A DNA stretch of 34,129 nt from assembly GCF_026420865.1 (NCBI RefSeq), contig NZ_JAPCWC010000034.1, positions 1 through 34,129 on the forward strand, given 5' to 3'. Each line of letters begins with the position of its first letter. The first letter of the stretch is position 1. The DNA is from Novosphingobium clariflavum. GTDB lineage: Bacteria > Pseudomonadota > Alphaproteobacteria > Sphingomonadales > Sphingomonadaceae. The position numbers were made by a program, and so were the translations under genes. Shown here piece after piece: positions 8,661-16,807 of the stretch. Under the pieces are notes generated by a model. That model was given only the letters and a program-made list of their open reading frames with translations, had not been told where the DNA came from and did not search any database.

Positions 8661-9850
8661 TGGGCGGTCTCCTGCAGCAGGCTGAGCGTGTGAATTGCGA
8701 TCATGCGTTCCTCGTCGGTGGGGATGACGAGGGCCTTGATCCGGCTCTCGGGGGCGCTGATCAGCGTCTCACCTGCAGCATTGGCGCGATCATCGATCTC
8801 AAGGCCCAGCCATTGGAGCCGGCGACCAATAAGACTGCGCATGCCCGCGTCATTTTCGCCGATGCCAGCAGTAAAGATGATCCCGTCCACACCCTCCAGC
8901 GAAGCGGCAAGGGCGCCGGTGTCACGGGCTACCCGCCAGGCGAAGAGATCAATCGCTTCTTTCGCTTCGGGTGCGTCGCTCGCGGCAAGCGTGCGCATGT
9001 CGCTGGAAATGCCCGACACGCCCAGAAGGCCCGATTGCCTGTAAAGCATATCCTCTATCGTCTTGGCGCCCATGCCCATCTGCGTCATGAGATGCAACAC
9101 GACACCGGGGTCGAGACTGCCCGAGCGGGAGCCCATCATCAAACCGTCGAGCGCGGTGAACCCCATGGTCGTGTCGACGCTTTGCCCCGCCGCCATGGCG
9201 CAAAGGCTCGCGCCATTGCCCAGATGTGCGGCGATGACCTTGCCCGAGGCCAGCGCCGGGTCGATCGCGGCGAGGCGCCGGGCGATATATTCATAGGAAA
9301 GGCCGTGAAAACCGTAGCGACGGATGCCCTGGTCGTGAAGCGCACGGGGGATTGCGAAACGAGAGGCAAGGGCTGGCTTGTCATGATGGAAAGCGGTGTC
9401 GAAGCAGGCGACCTGAGGCAGGTCGGGATCAAGCTTGGTGATCGCCCGGACGGCAGCCAGGTTATGGGGCTGATGCAGGGGCGCCAGCGGACAAAGTGCT
9501 TCCAGCTTGTCGATCAATTCAGAATCGATGCGCCGCGGGACGGAAAATTCTGTGCCGCCATGGACGATGCGGTGTCCGATGGCGGCGATCTCATAGCCTT
9601 CAAGTGGATGCTGCATCGCCCAGGAAAAAAGATCGGCCAGCAAGTCGGCGTGGGTAAGGCCTGCGCCATCCGGCCAGGTGCGATCGAGCAGGATCGTACC
9701 GTCCGTCCTTCGGGCCTTCAGCGCTGGCACTATCCCGATTTTCTCGATCTTTCCGCCGGCCGCGAGTTGGAGGCTGCCTCCCGGCTCCATGGCGAAGAGA
9801 GAGAATTTGATGCTCGACGAGCCGGAATTGAGGCTGACGACCGCCTTCAT
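8657..9850 (-). CDS. ackA: Acetate kinase
   Basis: This 397-residue enzyme interconverts acetyl phosphate plus ADP and acetate plus ATP. It shows the usual motifs in order: N-terminal LNSGSSSIKFSLF, AIGHRIVHGG, CFDTAFH, RYGFHGLSYEYIARRL, HLGNGASLCA, DTTMGFTALDGLMMGSRSG and FTAGIGEND. The length is normal. It overlaps both the upstream phosphate acetyltransferase fusion and the downstream fabI by four bases. Together with the fusion enzyme it completes the acetyl-CoA to acetate route, yielding ATP when carbon is in excess or respiration is limited. Confidence 0.97.
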   Translation of the reverse strand: MKAVVSLNSGSSSIKFSLFAMEPGGSLQLAAGGKIEKIGIVPALKARRTDGTILLDRTWPDGAGLTHADLLADLFSWAMQHPLEGYEIAAIGHRIVHGGTEFSVPRRIDSELIDKLEALCPLAPLHQPHNLAAVRAITKLDPDLPQVACFDTAFHHDKPALASRFAIPRALHDQGIRRYGFHGLSYEYIARRLAAIDPALASGKVIAAHLGNGASLCAMAAGQSVDTTMGFTALDGLMMGSRSGSLDPGVVLHLMTQMGMGAKTIEDMLYRQSGLLGVSGISSDMRTLAASDAPEAKEAIDLFAWRVARDTGALAASLEGVDGIIFTAGIGENDAGMRSLIGRRLQWLGLEIDDRANAAGETLISAPESRIKALVIPTDEERMIAIHTLSLLQETAQ

Positions 9851-11271
9851 GCACTCTTGCCCCCGGGCAATCCAGGGGCTGCCGGCGTCACGGCGCGCGC
9901 CATCAGCACCGCCACTGCGCAGGACGCGAGACGCGTGCGCAGGCTGTCGGCACGGCTCGTCAGGATGATCGGCACGCGCGCGCCAAGCACGATACCGGCC
10001 GCGTCGGCGCCGCCCAGGAATGTGAGCTGCTTGGCCAGCATGTTCCCGGCTTCGAGGTTGGGCACGACCAGAATTTCCGCATGGCCCGCAACTTCGGAAA
10101 CGATACCCTTTTCCCTGGCCGCGGCCTCGCTGACCGCATTGTCGAAGGCGAGGGGTCCATCGAGAATGCCGCCGCTGATCTGCCCGCGATCCGCCATCTT
10201 GCAGAGCGCCGCCGCATCCAGCGTCGAAGGCATTGCCGGGTTGACGGTTTCGACCGCAGCGAGGATCGCGACTTTGGGCGCCTCCATGCCGATCACATGC
10301 GCGAGATCGATGGCGTTGCGGATGATGTCGGCCTTTTCCTCGAGGGAGGGGGCGATGTTGATAGCGGCATCGGTAATGATGAGCGGTGTCGGCCGGCCAG
10401 GCACGTCCATGACATAGGCATGGCTGATCCGTCGTTCGGTGCGAAGGCCTGTAGCGGAAGAGACTACCGCGCCCATCAGTTCATCCGTGTGCAGTGATCC
10501 CTTCATGACGAGCTGCGCTTCGCGCGTGCGCACCAGTTCCACCGCCTTGGCCGCTGCGGCATGACTGTGCGCCACCGGCACGATCCGGAAACCGTCGATC
10601 GCGCGCGAGGCCGCAGTGGCTGCGGCCTTGATCTTCGCATCGGGCCCGATGAGGATCGGGGCGATCAATCCGGCTTGCGCCGCATCGAGCGCCGCAGTGA
10701 TGGCGGCTTCGCTGCAAGGATGCACGATCGCCGTCGGGACCGGATCGCTACCACCGGCAAGCTCCATCAGCCGGCGATATTTGTCATGATCGTTGAGGCG
10801 AACGTCCGGCAGCTCCGCGCGCGGGCGCAGCACCTTTTCGCCGGGCGCGATCACCTGGGCCTGGCCAGTGATGACATCCTCGCCATGCTGGTTGGCGCAG
10901 CGGCAGTCGAGGATCAGGATTTTCTTCTCCGCACGCTTCTCGACGACGGTGACCGAGGCGGTGATCGTGTCGCCCGGTGCGACGGGGCGGCGGAAGCGCA
11001 ACGACTGGTCCAGATAGATGGTGCCAGGACCGGGTAGTTGCGTTCCGAGGACGGCGGAGATGAGGCCGCCGCCCCACATGCCGTGGGCAATGACGTGGCG
11101 GAACATGTCGGTCGCGGCATATTGCGCGTCGAGGTGAGCCGGATTGACGTCGCCAGACACCAGGGCGAAAAGCTGAATGTCTTCCGGCTCGAGCGTTCGT
11201 GTGACCGATGCGGTGTCGCCAACTTCGATTTCATCGAAGGTGCGGTTTTCGATCATCGCTGGACCGGCCAT
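9847..11271 (-). CDS. MaoC-like hydratase fused to phosphate acetyl/butyryltransferase
   Basis: This 474-residue fusion has two parts. Residues about 1-150 form a hot-dog MaoC/PhaJ-type domain with the hydratase motif GDVNPAHLD (Asp41, His46) and HGMWGG. Residues about 150-470 are a phosphate acetyl/butyryltransferase domain with motifs such as VHPCSEAAI and VVPNLEAGN. The first domain would hydrate enoyl-CoA to (R)-3-hydroxyacyl-CoA, the substrate of PHA synthase; the second would make acetyl or acyl phosphate for the kinase. This exact fusion is commonly annotated as bifunctional enoyl-CoA hydratase/phosphate acetyltransferase. It starts three bases after phaC and overlaps ackA by four, linking polymer supply and acetyl phosphate in one polypeptide. 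Confidence 0.92.
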   Translation of the reverse strand: MAGPAMIENRTFDEIEVGDTASVTRTLEPEDIQLFALVSGDVNPAHLDAQYAATDMFRHVIAHGMWGGGLISAVLGTQLPGPGTIYLDQSLRFRRPVAPGDTITASVTVVEKRAEKKILILDCRCANQHGEDVITGQAQVIAPGEKVLRPRAELPDVRLNDHDKYRRLMELAGGSDPVPTAIVHPCSEAAITAALDAAQAGLIAPILIGPDAKIKAAATAASRAIDGFRIVPVAHSHAAAAKAVELVRTREAQLVMKGSLHTDELMGAVVSSATGLRTERRISHAYVMDVPGRPTPLIITDAAINIAPSLEEKADIIRNAIDLAHVIGMEAPKVAILAAVETVNPAMPSTLDAAALCKMADRGQISGGILDGPLAFDNAVSEAAAREKGIVSEVAGHAEILVVPNLEAGNMLAKQLTFLGGADAAGIVLGARVPIILTSRADSLRTRLASCAVAVLMARAVTPAAPGLPGGKSA

Positions 11272-11274
11272 CGC

Positions 11275-13017
11275 TCAACGCTCCTTCACATAGTGGCCAG
11301 GTGCCGGATAGAGCGCGGGATATCCCTTGTCGGGCGATCCCATCGGGGGAGGCGGGACGGGCTCGCTCGAATGGTCGACCAGCCATTCGCTCCAGGCGGT
11401 CCACCAGCTTCCCTCATGCGGCTCGGCGCGCGTAAGCCATTCCTCCGCGTCGAGCACGGGGCCGTCTTCCACACGATCGAGCACGCTGTAGCGACGCCCC
11501 CTGTGGCCCGGCTCCGATACAATGCCGGCATTGTGACCGCCGCTTGTCAGCACGAAGCGGATGGAGGCCGGGGAGAGCATGTGGATCTTGTGGACCGACT
11601 TCCACGGCGCGACATGGTCGCGTTCGGTTCCTACGATGAACATCGGTTTGCGCAGCGCCGACAGGGAAATAGCCCGGCCGTCGACCTTGTATTTGCCTTC
11701 GGCCAGATCATCATCGAGAAACAGACGGCGCAGATACTGGCTGTGCATGGCATAAGGCATGCGCGTGCCGTCGGCGTTCCACGCCATGAGATCGTTCATG
11801 GGCGCACGCTCGCCCATCAGATATTCGGTGAGGATCCGCGACCAGACGAGATCGTTCGAACGCAGAATCTCGAACGCACCGCCCATCTGGCTGCTGTCGA
11901 GATAGCCCCGGCTCCACATCATGTTCTCGAGCAGATTGAGCTGGGACTCATCGATGAAAAGGCCAAGTTCTCCGGGTTCGCTGAACTCGGTCTGGGCCGC
12001 GAGCAGGGTGACGCTCGCCAGCCTGTCGTCGCCATCGCGCGCCATTGCGGCTGCGGCGATGGACAGCAATGTGCCCCCGAGACAATAACCCAGCGCGTGG
12101 ATATGCGCGTCGCCGCAGATCGCGTGGATGGCATCGATCGCTGCCATCGCGCCCAGCCGTCGATAGGCGTCCATGTCGAGGTTGCGGTCGGCGCTGCCCG
12201 GATTGTGCCAGGAGATGGCGAAGACCGTGTAACCCTGGCCCACCAGCCAGCGGACCAGCGAATTGTCCGGCGAAAGATCGAGAATATAATATTTCATGAT
12301 CCAGGCGGGCACGATCAGCACCGGCTCCGGATGGACCATCCCGCTCGTCGGTTCATACTGGATCAGTTCGATCAGTTCGTTGCGATAGACGACCTTTCCT
12401 GGCGTCGCGGCAACAGTCTCGCCAACCGGGAACGCCTCAACTCCCGCCGGTGATTCCCCTCGTGCAAGGCGGCTCATGTCCTCGAAAAGATGCTCGATGC
12501 CGTCGATGAGGCAGCGCCCGCCTGTTTCGACGATCCGCTTCTGGAGCACGGGATTCGCCGCGATAATGTTCGTCGGCGCGACGATGTCGAGGATTTGGCG
12601 GGCCGCGAACGCAACCATGTCTTCATGATGACGGTCCACGCCCTTTATGCCCGTCGTGGCGGCGTGCCACCATTGCTGGGTCAGCAGAAATGCCTGCACG
12701 AGAAGATCATAGGGCTGTTCCCGCCAGGCAGGGTCGTCGAAGCGGCGGTCCTGGGGCAGCGGCTCGATTGCGGGAAGGGTGTCGGGATCGCCGGCGCGCC
12801 GGGCTGCATAATCAGCCAGTCGCATATATTTGCGACCCAGCTTGGTAGCCAGTTGCAACTGCCTGCCCGGAGAGATGGCGAGATGGAGCGCCCAGTCCGA
12901 CCATGCCTGAACAAGCGTTGCGGGAGACAGGCCATGCGTTGCCTGAGCCACCATGGCAGCCGCTGCGTGATCGAGCGTCTCGGCGAGGCCGTCGAGGGGG
13001 GTCGGTTTGGTGTTCAT
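11275..13017 (-). CDS. phaC: Poly(3-hydroxyalkanoate) synthase, class I-like
   Basis: This 580-residue cytoplasmic alpha/beta-hydrolase-fold enzyme polymerises 3-hydroxyacyl-CoA. The lipase-like box GYCLGG gives catalytic Cys312. The partner residues lie in TERDHVAPWKS (Asp) and SGGHNAGIVSEP (His). The N-terminal domain of about 230 residues is typical of PhaC, and the C-terminus ends HYVKER. The ATG at 13017 is the only suitable start; an AGGAG lies rather far upstream (about 18 bases). It is the first gene of the nine-gene run and lies 130 bases after the TetR gene. No phasin or phaAB genes are visible, so it may be an accessory synthase with its own purpose. Confidence 0.93.
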   Translation of the reverse strand: MNTKPTPLDGLAETLDHAAAAMVAQATHGLSPATLVQAWSDWALHLAISPGRQLQLATKLGRKYMRLADYAARRAGDPDTLPAIEPLPQDRRFDDPAWREQPYDLLVQAFLLTQQWWHAATTGIKGVDRHHEDMVAFAARQILDIVAPTNIIAANPVLQKRIVETGGRCLIDGIEHLFEDMSRLARGESPAGVEAFPVGETVAATPGKVVYRNELIELIQYEPTSGMVHPEPVLIVPAWIMKYYILDLSPDNSLVRWLVGQGYTVFAISWHNPGSADRNLDMDAYRRLGAMAAIDAIHAICGDAHIHALGYCLGGTLLSIAAAAMARDGDDRLASVTLLAAQTEFSEPGELGLFIDESQLNLLENMMWSRGYLDSSQMGGAFEILRSNDLVWSRILTEYLMGERAPMNDLMAWNADGTRMPYAMHSQYLRRLFLDDDLAEGKYKVDGRAISLSALRKPMFIVGTERDHVAPWKSVHKIHMLSPASIRFVLTSGGHNAGIVSEPGHRGRRYSVLDRVEDGPVLDAEEWLTRAEPHEGSWWTAWSEWLVDHSSEPVPPPPMGSPDKGYPALYPAPGHYVKER

Positions 13018-13146
13018 CGATCGACATGCTCAATCTCCTGCGGCGGCAGAGCGGCAATGCCTGCGAGCAGGCGAGTCCCTCTGCTGTGTTTCTTTGCGCA
13101 GGCGCTCGGCAGCCTGCAGAAAGGTTAAGTACCTCCCCTTTGAGGT

Positions 13147-13821
13147 TCACCGCGGCGGAGCGCATGGCTCGCCGTGGAGCAAAGTCTCGACGATGGTCTC
13201 TGCGATGAGAATTCGGGCGGCGTCCTCAGGGATCTCGGGAGCAAGCGATCGCAGGACAGTAGGAAAGCTGGCGGGTTGATTGGCAGCGGCGCTCAGCAAC
13301 GCGAAAAAGAGCGCAGGGTGACTGGCCCTGATTATGCCCTGAGCGATTCCGGCCTCGTAAAGCGTCCGACAACTTTCATAGGCAGGATGGATCAGTTGTT
13401 CCGTAACCAATGTCGACCGCTCAGACCTATCCGCTGCGTGCCGAACGACAAAATCCCTCACATAGGGATGGTCCGAATAAAAATAGATTATGCGCGTAAT
13501 CGCGTCGCAAAGTCGGTCATGAACCGAACGGCTATCGTCTGAGGCAATCTTGGAAATTTCCGCGATTATTCCGGTCGTGCTCTGTGTTATCGCTTCCAGG
13601 CAGGCTTTCCAGAGTTGAGCTTTGCTTCCGAAATGCACGCGGATGAGGTTTTGACTGACGCCAGCGGCCGATGCGATTCCTCTCAGATCTGCGCGCTCGA
13701 ACCCGTCATGCGAAAATGCGCAGATGGCAGCCGCCAGCAATTCCTGTCTGCCACCAACCATATCCTTCTGCCTGCGGCCTCGGGGCGACGGGAGAGGATG
13801 AATGGCGACCTCTGTCGGCAT
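13147..13821 (-). CDS. TetR/AcrR-family transcriptional regulator
   Basis: This 224-residue repressor-type protein has an N-terminal helix-turn-helix at about residues 25-72, where GVSQNLIRVHFGSKAQLWKA is the recognition-helix region. A helical ligand-binding domain follows. A GGAG Shine-Dalgarno sits five bases before the ATG. A perfect 20-base palindrome at 13834-13853 lies 13 bases upstream, suggesting autoregulation. The gene is co-directional with phaC and 130 bases upstream of it, so it either heads the operon or controls a separate phaC promoter in that gap. Its ligand is unknown; acyl-CoA-type ligands are a guess from context. Confidence 0.9.
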   Translation of the reverse strand: MPTEVAIHPLPSPRGRRQKDMVGGRQELLAAAICAFSHDGFERADLRGIASAAGVSQNLIRVHFGSKAQLWKACLEAITQSTTGIIAEISKIASDDSRSVHDRLCDAITRIIYFYSDHPYVRDFVVRHAADRSERSTLVTEQLIHPAYESCRTLYEAGIAQGIIRASHPALFFALLSAAANQPASFPTVLRSLAPEIPEDAARILIAETIVETLLHGEPCAPPR

Positions 13822-13833
13822 GTAGACTCCATG

Positions 13834-13853
13834 ATATGTTCAATTGAACATAT
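13834..13853. promoter_or_regulatory. Perfect 20-bp palindrome, candidate operator of the phaC-linked TetR
   Basis: ATATGTTCAA and its exact reverse complement TTGAACATAT abut with no spacer. The site begins 13 bases upstream of the TetR start codon. A TAATAT sequence overlapping its distal edge could be a -10 element, so a bound dimer would block transcription. A perfect 20-base palindrome in this GC-rich region is unlikely by chance. That the adjacent TetR binds it is inferred. Confidence 0.65.
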
Positions 13854-14317
13854 ATTATGGGTTGCACTTGCACAATGCCTGTTCGGCCGAAAAATCGAAC
13901 GATCAGCAGAGGATGGGCGAAGCGCCTCTGAAAATACGGCAGTCCCGCTGGTGAGTGATCGCGACGCCTGGCGTCGATCAGACACCTTTAACACGCAGTG
14001 CTCGCTCCCATCACAACCGGGCCGTCGGGGCGACGAGTTCATAACCGAACTGCAGCGCCTCGCGGCTCCGCATTGAGCGCGATCTCAAGAATATGGAACA
14101 GAGTGGAGAGGCTGCGGAAGCTGAAGCCCGCACGCCCCGAGCTTCGCCTCGCTCGAAGAGGTAACGCAGCGGCCGAGGTCATCGGGCTATCCGTTCATCC
14201 TCGCGGCGACCGGGCGAACCCAAGCCCAGCGAAACTAGCCGACTCTCGTCCGTCTCGGGAGGCGCCACGGTCGCTGCTTCCCGCTGAGGGTGTCGCACGG
14301 AAACCGAGTATCCATAC
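13854..14317. other. Intergenic region between two divergent TetR genes
   Basis: About 460 bases separate the two regulatory sites of the divergent TetR genes. Open frames here are short and show no family resemblance that I can defend. The GC content falls near 13820-13900 and rises again around 14000-14280. It may hold the phaC-side promoter and decayed sequence. Confidence 0.4.
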
Positions 14318-14346
14318 TTGAACGATCGTTCCCGAATCGCTATACA
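14318..14346 (+). promoter_or_regulatory. Promoter and overlapping operator of the second TetR gene
   Basis: A -35 TTGAAC (14318-14323) is followed by exactly 17 bases and then a -10 TATACA (14341-14346). The 12-base palindrome GAACGATCGTTC (14320-14331) overlaps the -35 and spacer. The ATG at 14353 lies only six bases after the -10, so the mRNA probably begins at or near the start codon. The same core recurs before the next gene at 14939. Confidence 0.65.
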
Positions 14347-14352
14347 TGACCT

Positions 14353-14919
14353 ATGGCAAGACCTCGGGAATTCGACACGGATGCTGCCCTGGACGGTGCG
14401 ATCACCGTGTTCAGCGAGCATGGATATGAGGGCAGTTCGGCGCAGATGCTCGTGGACGCCATGGGCATTGGGCGGCAGAGCCTCTACGCGGCCTTCGGCG
14501 ACAAGTGGCAGCTCTATTGCGCGGCGGTGCGGCGCTACGGCATGGGCGAATGCGCGGCGCATTTCGAGGCGCTTCGCAGCGGCGCGCGCGCCATTGACGG
14601 GATCGGGGCCATGCTGCGGCGCGTCGTGGAGACAGCAGCCACGCCCTGTCTCGGCGTCGGCTCGACCTGCGAGTTCGGCGCATCGCGGCCGGACCTTGTC
14701 GATATCCATGCAGCACTGGGCAGGACGTTGCACATGGCCATCGCCTCGCGCATGCGCGACGCGCAGCGTGAGGGCGATGTTGCAGCCAGCCTCGATCCCG
14801 AGGCTCTCGCGCAATTCCTGATCGCCAATATCGCCGGGATCCGCGTCGCCGGGCGTGGCGGCGCCGACCGATCAACCCTGGCTGCCCTGCAGGAGATGGT
14901 CATGCGCGCGCTGCGCTGA
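14353..14919 (+). CDS. TetR/AcrR-family regulator of the MDR-SDR pair
   Basis: This 188-residue protein begins MARPREFDTDAAL, typical of the family. The helix-turn-helix occupies about residues 28-55 (GSSAQMLVDAMGIGRQSLYAAFG). A conserved-looking TPCLGVGSTCEFG stretch in the ligand domain holds two Cys residues, so redox or electrophile sensing is possible but unproven. There is no good Shine-Dalgarno, in agreement with a leaderless transcript. The same operator core precedes this gene and the oxidoreductase gene 50 bases downstream. This fits a repressor controlling itself and both enzymes. Confidence 0.92.
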   Translation: MARPREFDTDAALDGAITVFSEHGYEGSSAQMLVDAMGIGRQSLYAAFGDKWQLYCAAVRRYGMGECAAHFEALRSGARAIDGIGAMLRRVVETAATPCLGVGSTCEFGASRPDLVDIHAALGRTLHMAIASRMRDAQREGDVAASLDPEALAQFLIANIAGIRVAGRGGADRSTLAALQEMVMRALR

Positions 14920-14927
14920 CCCCTTTT

Positions 14928-14954
14928 TTGAACAATTATTGAACGATCATTCAA
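14928..14954 (+). promoter_or_regulatory. Operator before the MDR-SDR pair
   Basis: TTGAACGATCATTCAA (14939-14954) is a near-perfect 16-base palindrome with one mismatched pair. It shares the core TTGAACGATC-TTC with the TetR promoter site at 14318. A second half-site TTGAAC begins at 14928, 11 bases earlier. An AGGAGAAAGAC Shine-Dalgarno follows before the ATG at 14969. Confidence 0.6.
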
Positions 14955-14968
14955 GATAGGAGAAAGAC

Positions 14969-15937
14969 ATGCGAGCAGTGGTGATGACCGCGACCGGTGG
15001 CCGCGAGGTGCTGGAGCAGATCGAGCGACCGGAGCCTGTCGCCGGGCCGGGCGAGGCGCTGGTCGAGATCGCGGTTGCCGGGGTCAACTTCATGGATATC
15101 GGCGTGCGTCAGGGGATTGCCTGGACTGACATGCCCAATCCCAAGATCCTGGGCGTCGAAGGCGTCGGTCGAGTTCTGGCAGTCGGCGAAGGCGTCGAGG
15201 CTGTTCAGCCCGGCCAGCGTGTCGCCTGGGTCTATGCGCCCGGCAGTTATGCTGAGCGGGTCGCGATCCCGGCAACGTCGCTGGTGCCGGTTCCCGATGC
15301 GGTCGACGATCGAACGGCGGCCTCGATCATGATGCAGGGGCTGACCGCCAGCCATTTCGCGACCGACTTCTATCCGGTCCTGCCCGGTGATATCGCCTTC
15401 GTTCACGCTGCGGCAGGAGGTCTTGGCCTGCTCCTGACCCAGATCATCAAGTTGCGCGGCGGCCAGGTGATCGGTCGGGTCTCATCTGAAGAAAAGGTCG
15501 CCACCGCCCGGGAGGCGGGCGCCGACCACGTCATTGTCGATACGGAAGGGCGATTTGCCGAAGAGGCCCTGCGCCTGACCGATGGAGAGGGCGTCCATGT
15601 CGTCTATGATGGATCGGGACCGACAACGTTTCAGGGTTCACTCGACGTCCTGCGCCGGTCGGGCACCTTCTGCTGGTATGGCCCGGTGCTGGGTGGGCCA
15701 GGGCCACTCGATATCATGAGCCTGCCCAGGAGCATCAAGATCGGCTACGCCGTCTTCTTCGACCATATCCATACCCCGGAACTGCTTCGCAAGCATGCCG
15801 CGCAGCTCTTCCAGTGGGTCGCGGACGGCAGGCTCAAGGTCCGGATCGGCGGCGAATATGCCCTTGCGGATGCGGCGAAGGCCCACGCGGATATGGAGAG
15901 CCGCAGGACCACCGGAAAGTTGGTGCTGATCCCGTGA
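14969..15937 (+). CDS. Zinc-independent MDR quinone oxidoreductase (zeta-crystallin-like)
   Basis: This 322-residue enzyme is a medium-chain dehydrogenase/reductase of the quinone-oxidoreductase type. It has the N-terminal GroES-like domain with GVNFMDIGVRQG (38-49), then a nucleotide-binding domain with VHAAAGGLG (145-153). The zinc-ligand pattern of alcohol dehydrogenases is absent. Members reduce quinones or enones using NADPH. An AGGAG site lies seven bases upstream. It lies between the TetR gene and an SDR gene whose GTG overlaps its stop. The operator in front implies induction by a compound that the TetR senses, perhaps a quinone or reactive carbonyl. Confidence 0.92.
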   Translation: MRAVVMTATGGREVLEQIERPEPVAGPGEALVEIAVAGVNFMDIGVRQGIAWTDMPNPKILGVEGVGRVLAVGEGVEAVQPGQRVAWVYAPGSYAERVAIPATSLVPVPDAVDDRTAASIMMQGLTASHFATDFYPVLPGDIAFVHAAAGGLGLLLTQIIKLRGGQVIGRVSSEEKVATAREAGADHVIVDTEGRFAEEALRLTDGEGVHVVYDGSGPTTFQGSLDVLRRSGTFCWYGPVLGGPGPLDIMSLPRSIKIGYAVFFDHIHTPELLRKHAAQLFQWVADGRLKVRIGGEYALADAAKAHADMESRRTTGKLVLIP

Positions 15938-16656
15938 GCGCTCGGGTCGCCATGGTGTTCGGGGGATCGCGTGGCATTGGCGCCGCCATCGCAAACCGGC
16001 TCGCCGGAGATGGTTTCGATCTGGCGCTGACCTATGTCTCGCAACCTGATCGCGCCGCTGAGGTTGTCCAAGCGATCAACGGCCTGGGACGCAGCGCCAT
16101 CGCGATTCAGGCTGATAGCGCCGATGCCGATGCTATCACCGCATCAGTGGCGCATGCGGTCGATCGGTTGGGCATGCTCGACGTCGTGGTTGTCAATGCC
16201 GGCGTCCTTCGCCGCGCGACAATCGAGGCGTTCACGCTCGAGGATCTCGACCTGATGCTCGACGTCAACGTGCGCGGCGTCTTCCTCGCCATCCAGGCTT
16301 CGACCGCGCGGATGCGCGATGGCGGGCGCGTGATCACGATCGGCAGCAACACCGCTATTCGAACTGGCTCGCAGGGCAGCAGCGTCTACGCCATGACCAA
16401 GGCCGCCGTCGCGACCATGGTCAAGGGCGTCGCTCTCGACCTCGCGCCCCGGCGTATCACGGTCAACAACATCCAGCCGGGACCGATCGAAACCGATCTG
16501 ACGGCTGCGATGGTTCCGCGCCTGCGCGACCTCATTCCACTTGGGCGGGTCGGCAAAGCGGAGGAGGTCGCGTCGCTCGTTTCCTATCTGATTAGCCCGG
16601 CGGCTGGTTACATGACGGGTGCCAGTCTGACGATCGATGGCGGGTATGTGCTCTAG
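15934..16656 (+). CDS. Short-chain dehydrogenase/reductase
   Basis: This 240-residue classical SDR has the nucleotide motif GGSRGIG (10-16), NAG (88-90), Asn112 and the catalytic set Ser138, Tyr152, Lys156 (YAMTK). PGPIETDL follows, and the C-terminus TGASLTIDGGYVL is typical of FabG-like enzymes. The start is GTG at 15934, chosen because it overlaps the upstream stop as GTGA and keeps the first beta strand. An ATG at residue 7 would cut into that strand. It forms a coupled pair with the MDR enzyme. The substrate is not predictable. Confidence 0.92.
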   Translation: MSARVAMVFGGSRGIGAAIANRLAGDGFDLALTYVSQPDRAAEVVQAINGLGRSAIAIQADSADADAITASVAHAVDRLGMLDVVVVNAGVLRRATIEAFTLEDLDLMLDVNVRGVFLAIQASTARMRDGGRVITIGSNTAIRTGSQGSSVYAMTKAAVATMVKGVALDLAPRRITVNNIQPGPIETDLTAAMVPRLRDLIPLGRVGKAEEVASLVSYLISPAAGYMTGASLTIDGGYVL

Positions 16657-16807
16657 CGATCGCCACGAAATACTGCAGTTCGGTCGATGACGACGAGAAT
16701 TGCCGGGCGCCCTTCTCATGATTGACGTTCTGCGCATTCTCTCAATTCTATTGGACGTCGACTGGGTAAGGCATCGCCCTTAAAGGGGCGCGGAAGGGAT
16801 CACATTG

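Noticed and set aside
8654..10417. A 587-codon plus-strand frame opposite ackA and the pta fusion
   Set aside because: It is the complement of two well-identified genes with clear motifs and has no family features itself; it results from high GC codon bias.
11038..12453. A 471-codon plus-strand frame opposite phaC
   Set aside because: Same reason: a GC-driven shadow of phaC with no signal, domain or ribosome-binding support.
13990..14090. Minus-strand reading REALQFGYELVAPTARL ending in a stop
   Set aside because: It looks like a protein C-terminus but no family could be named and the upstream frame is broken, so it is not reported as a remnant.
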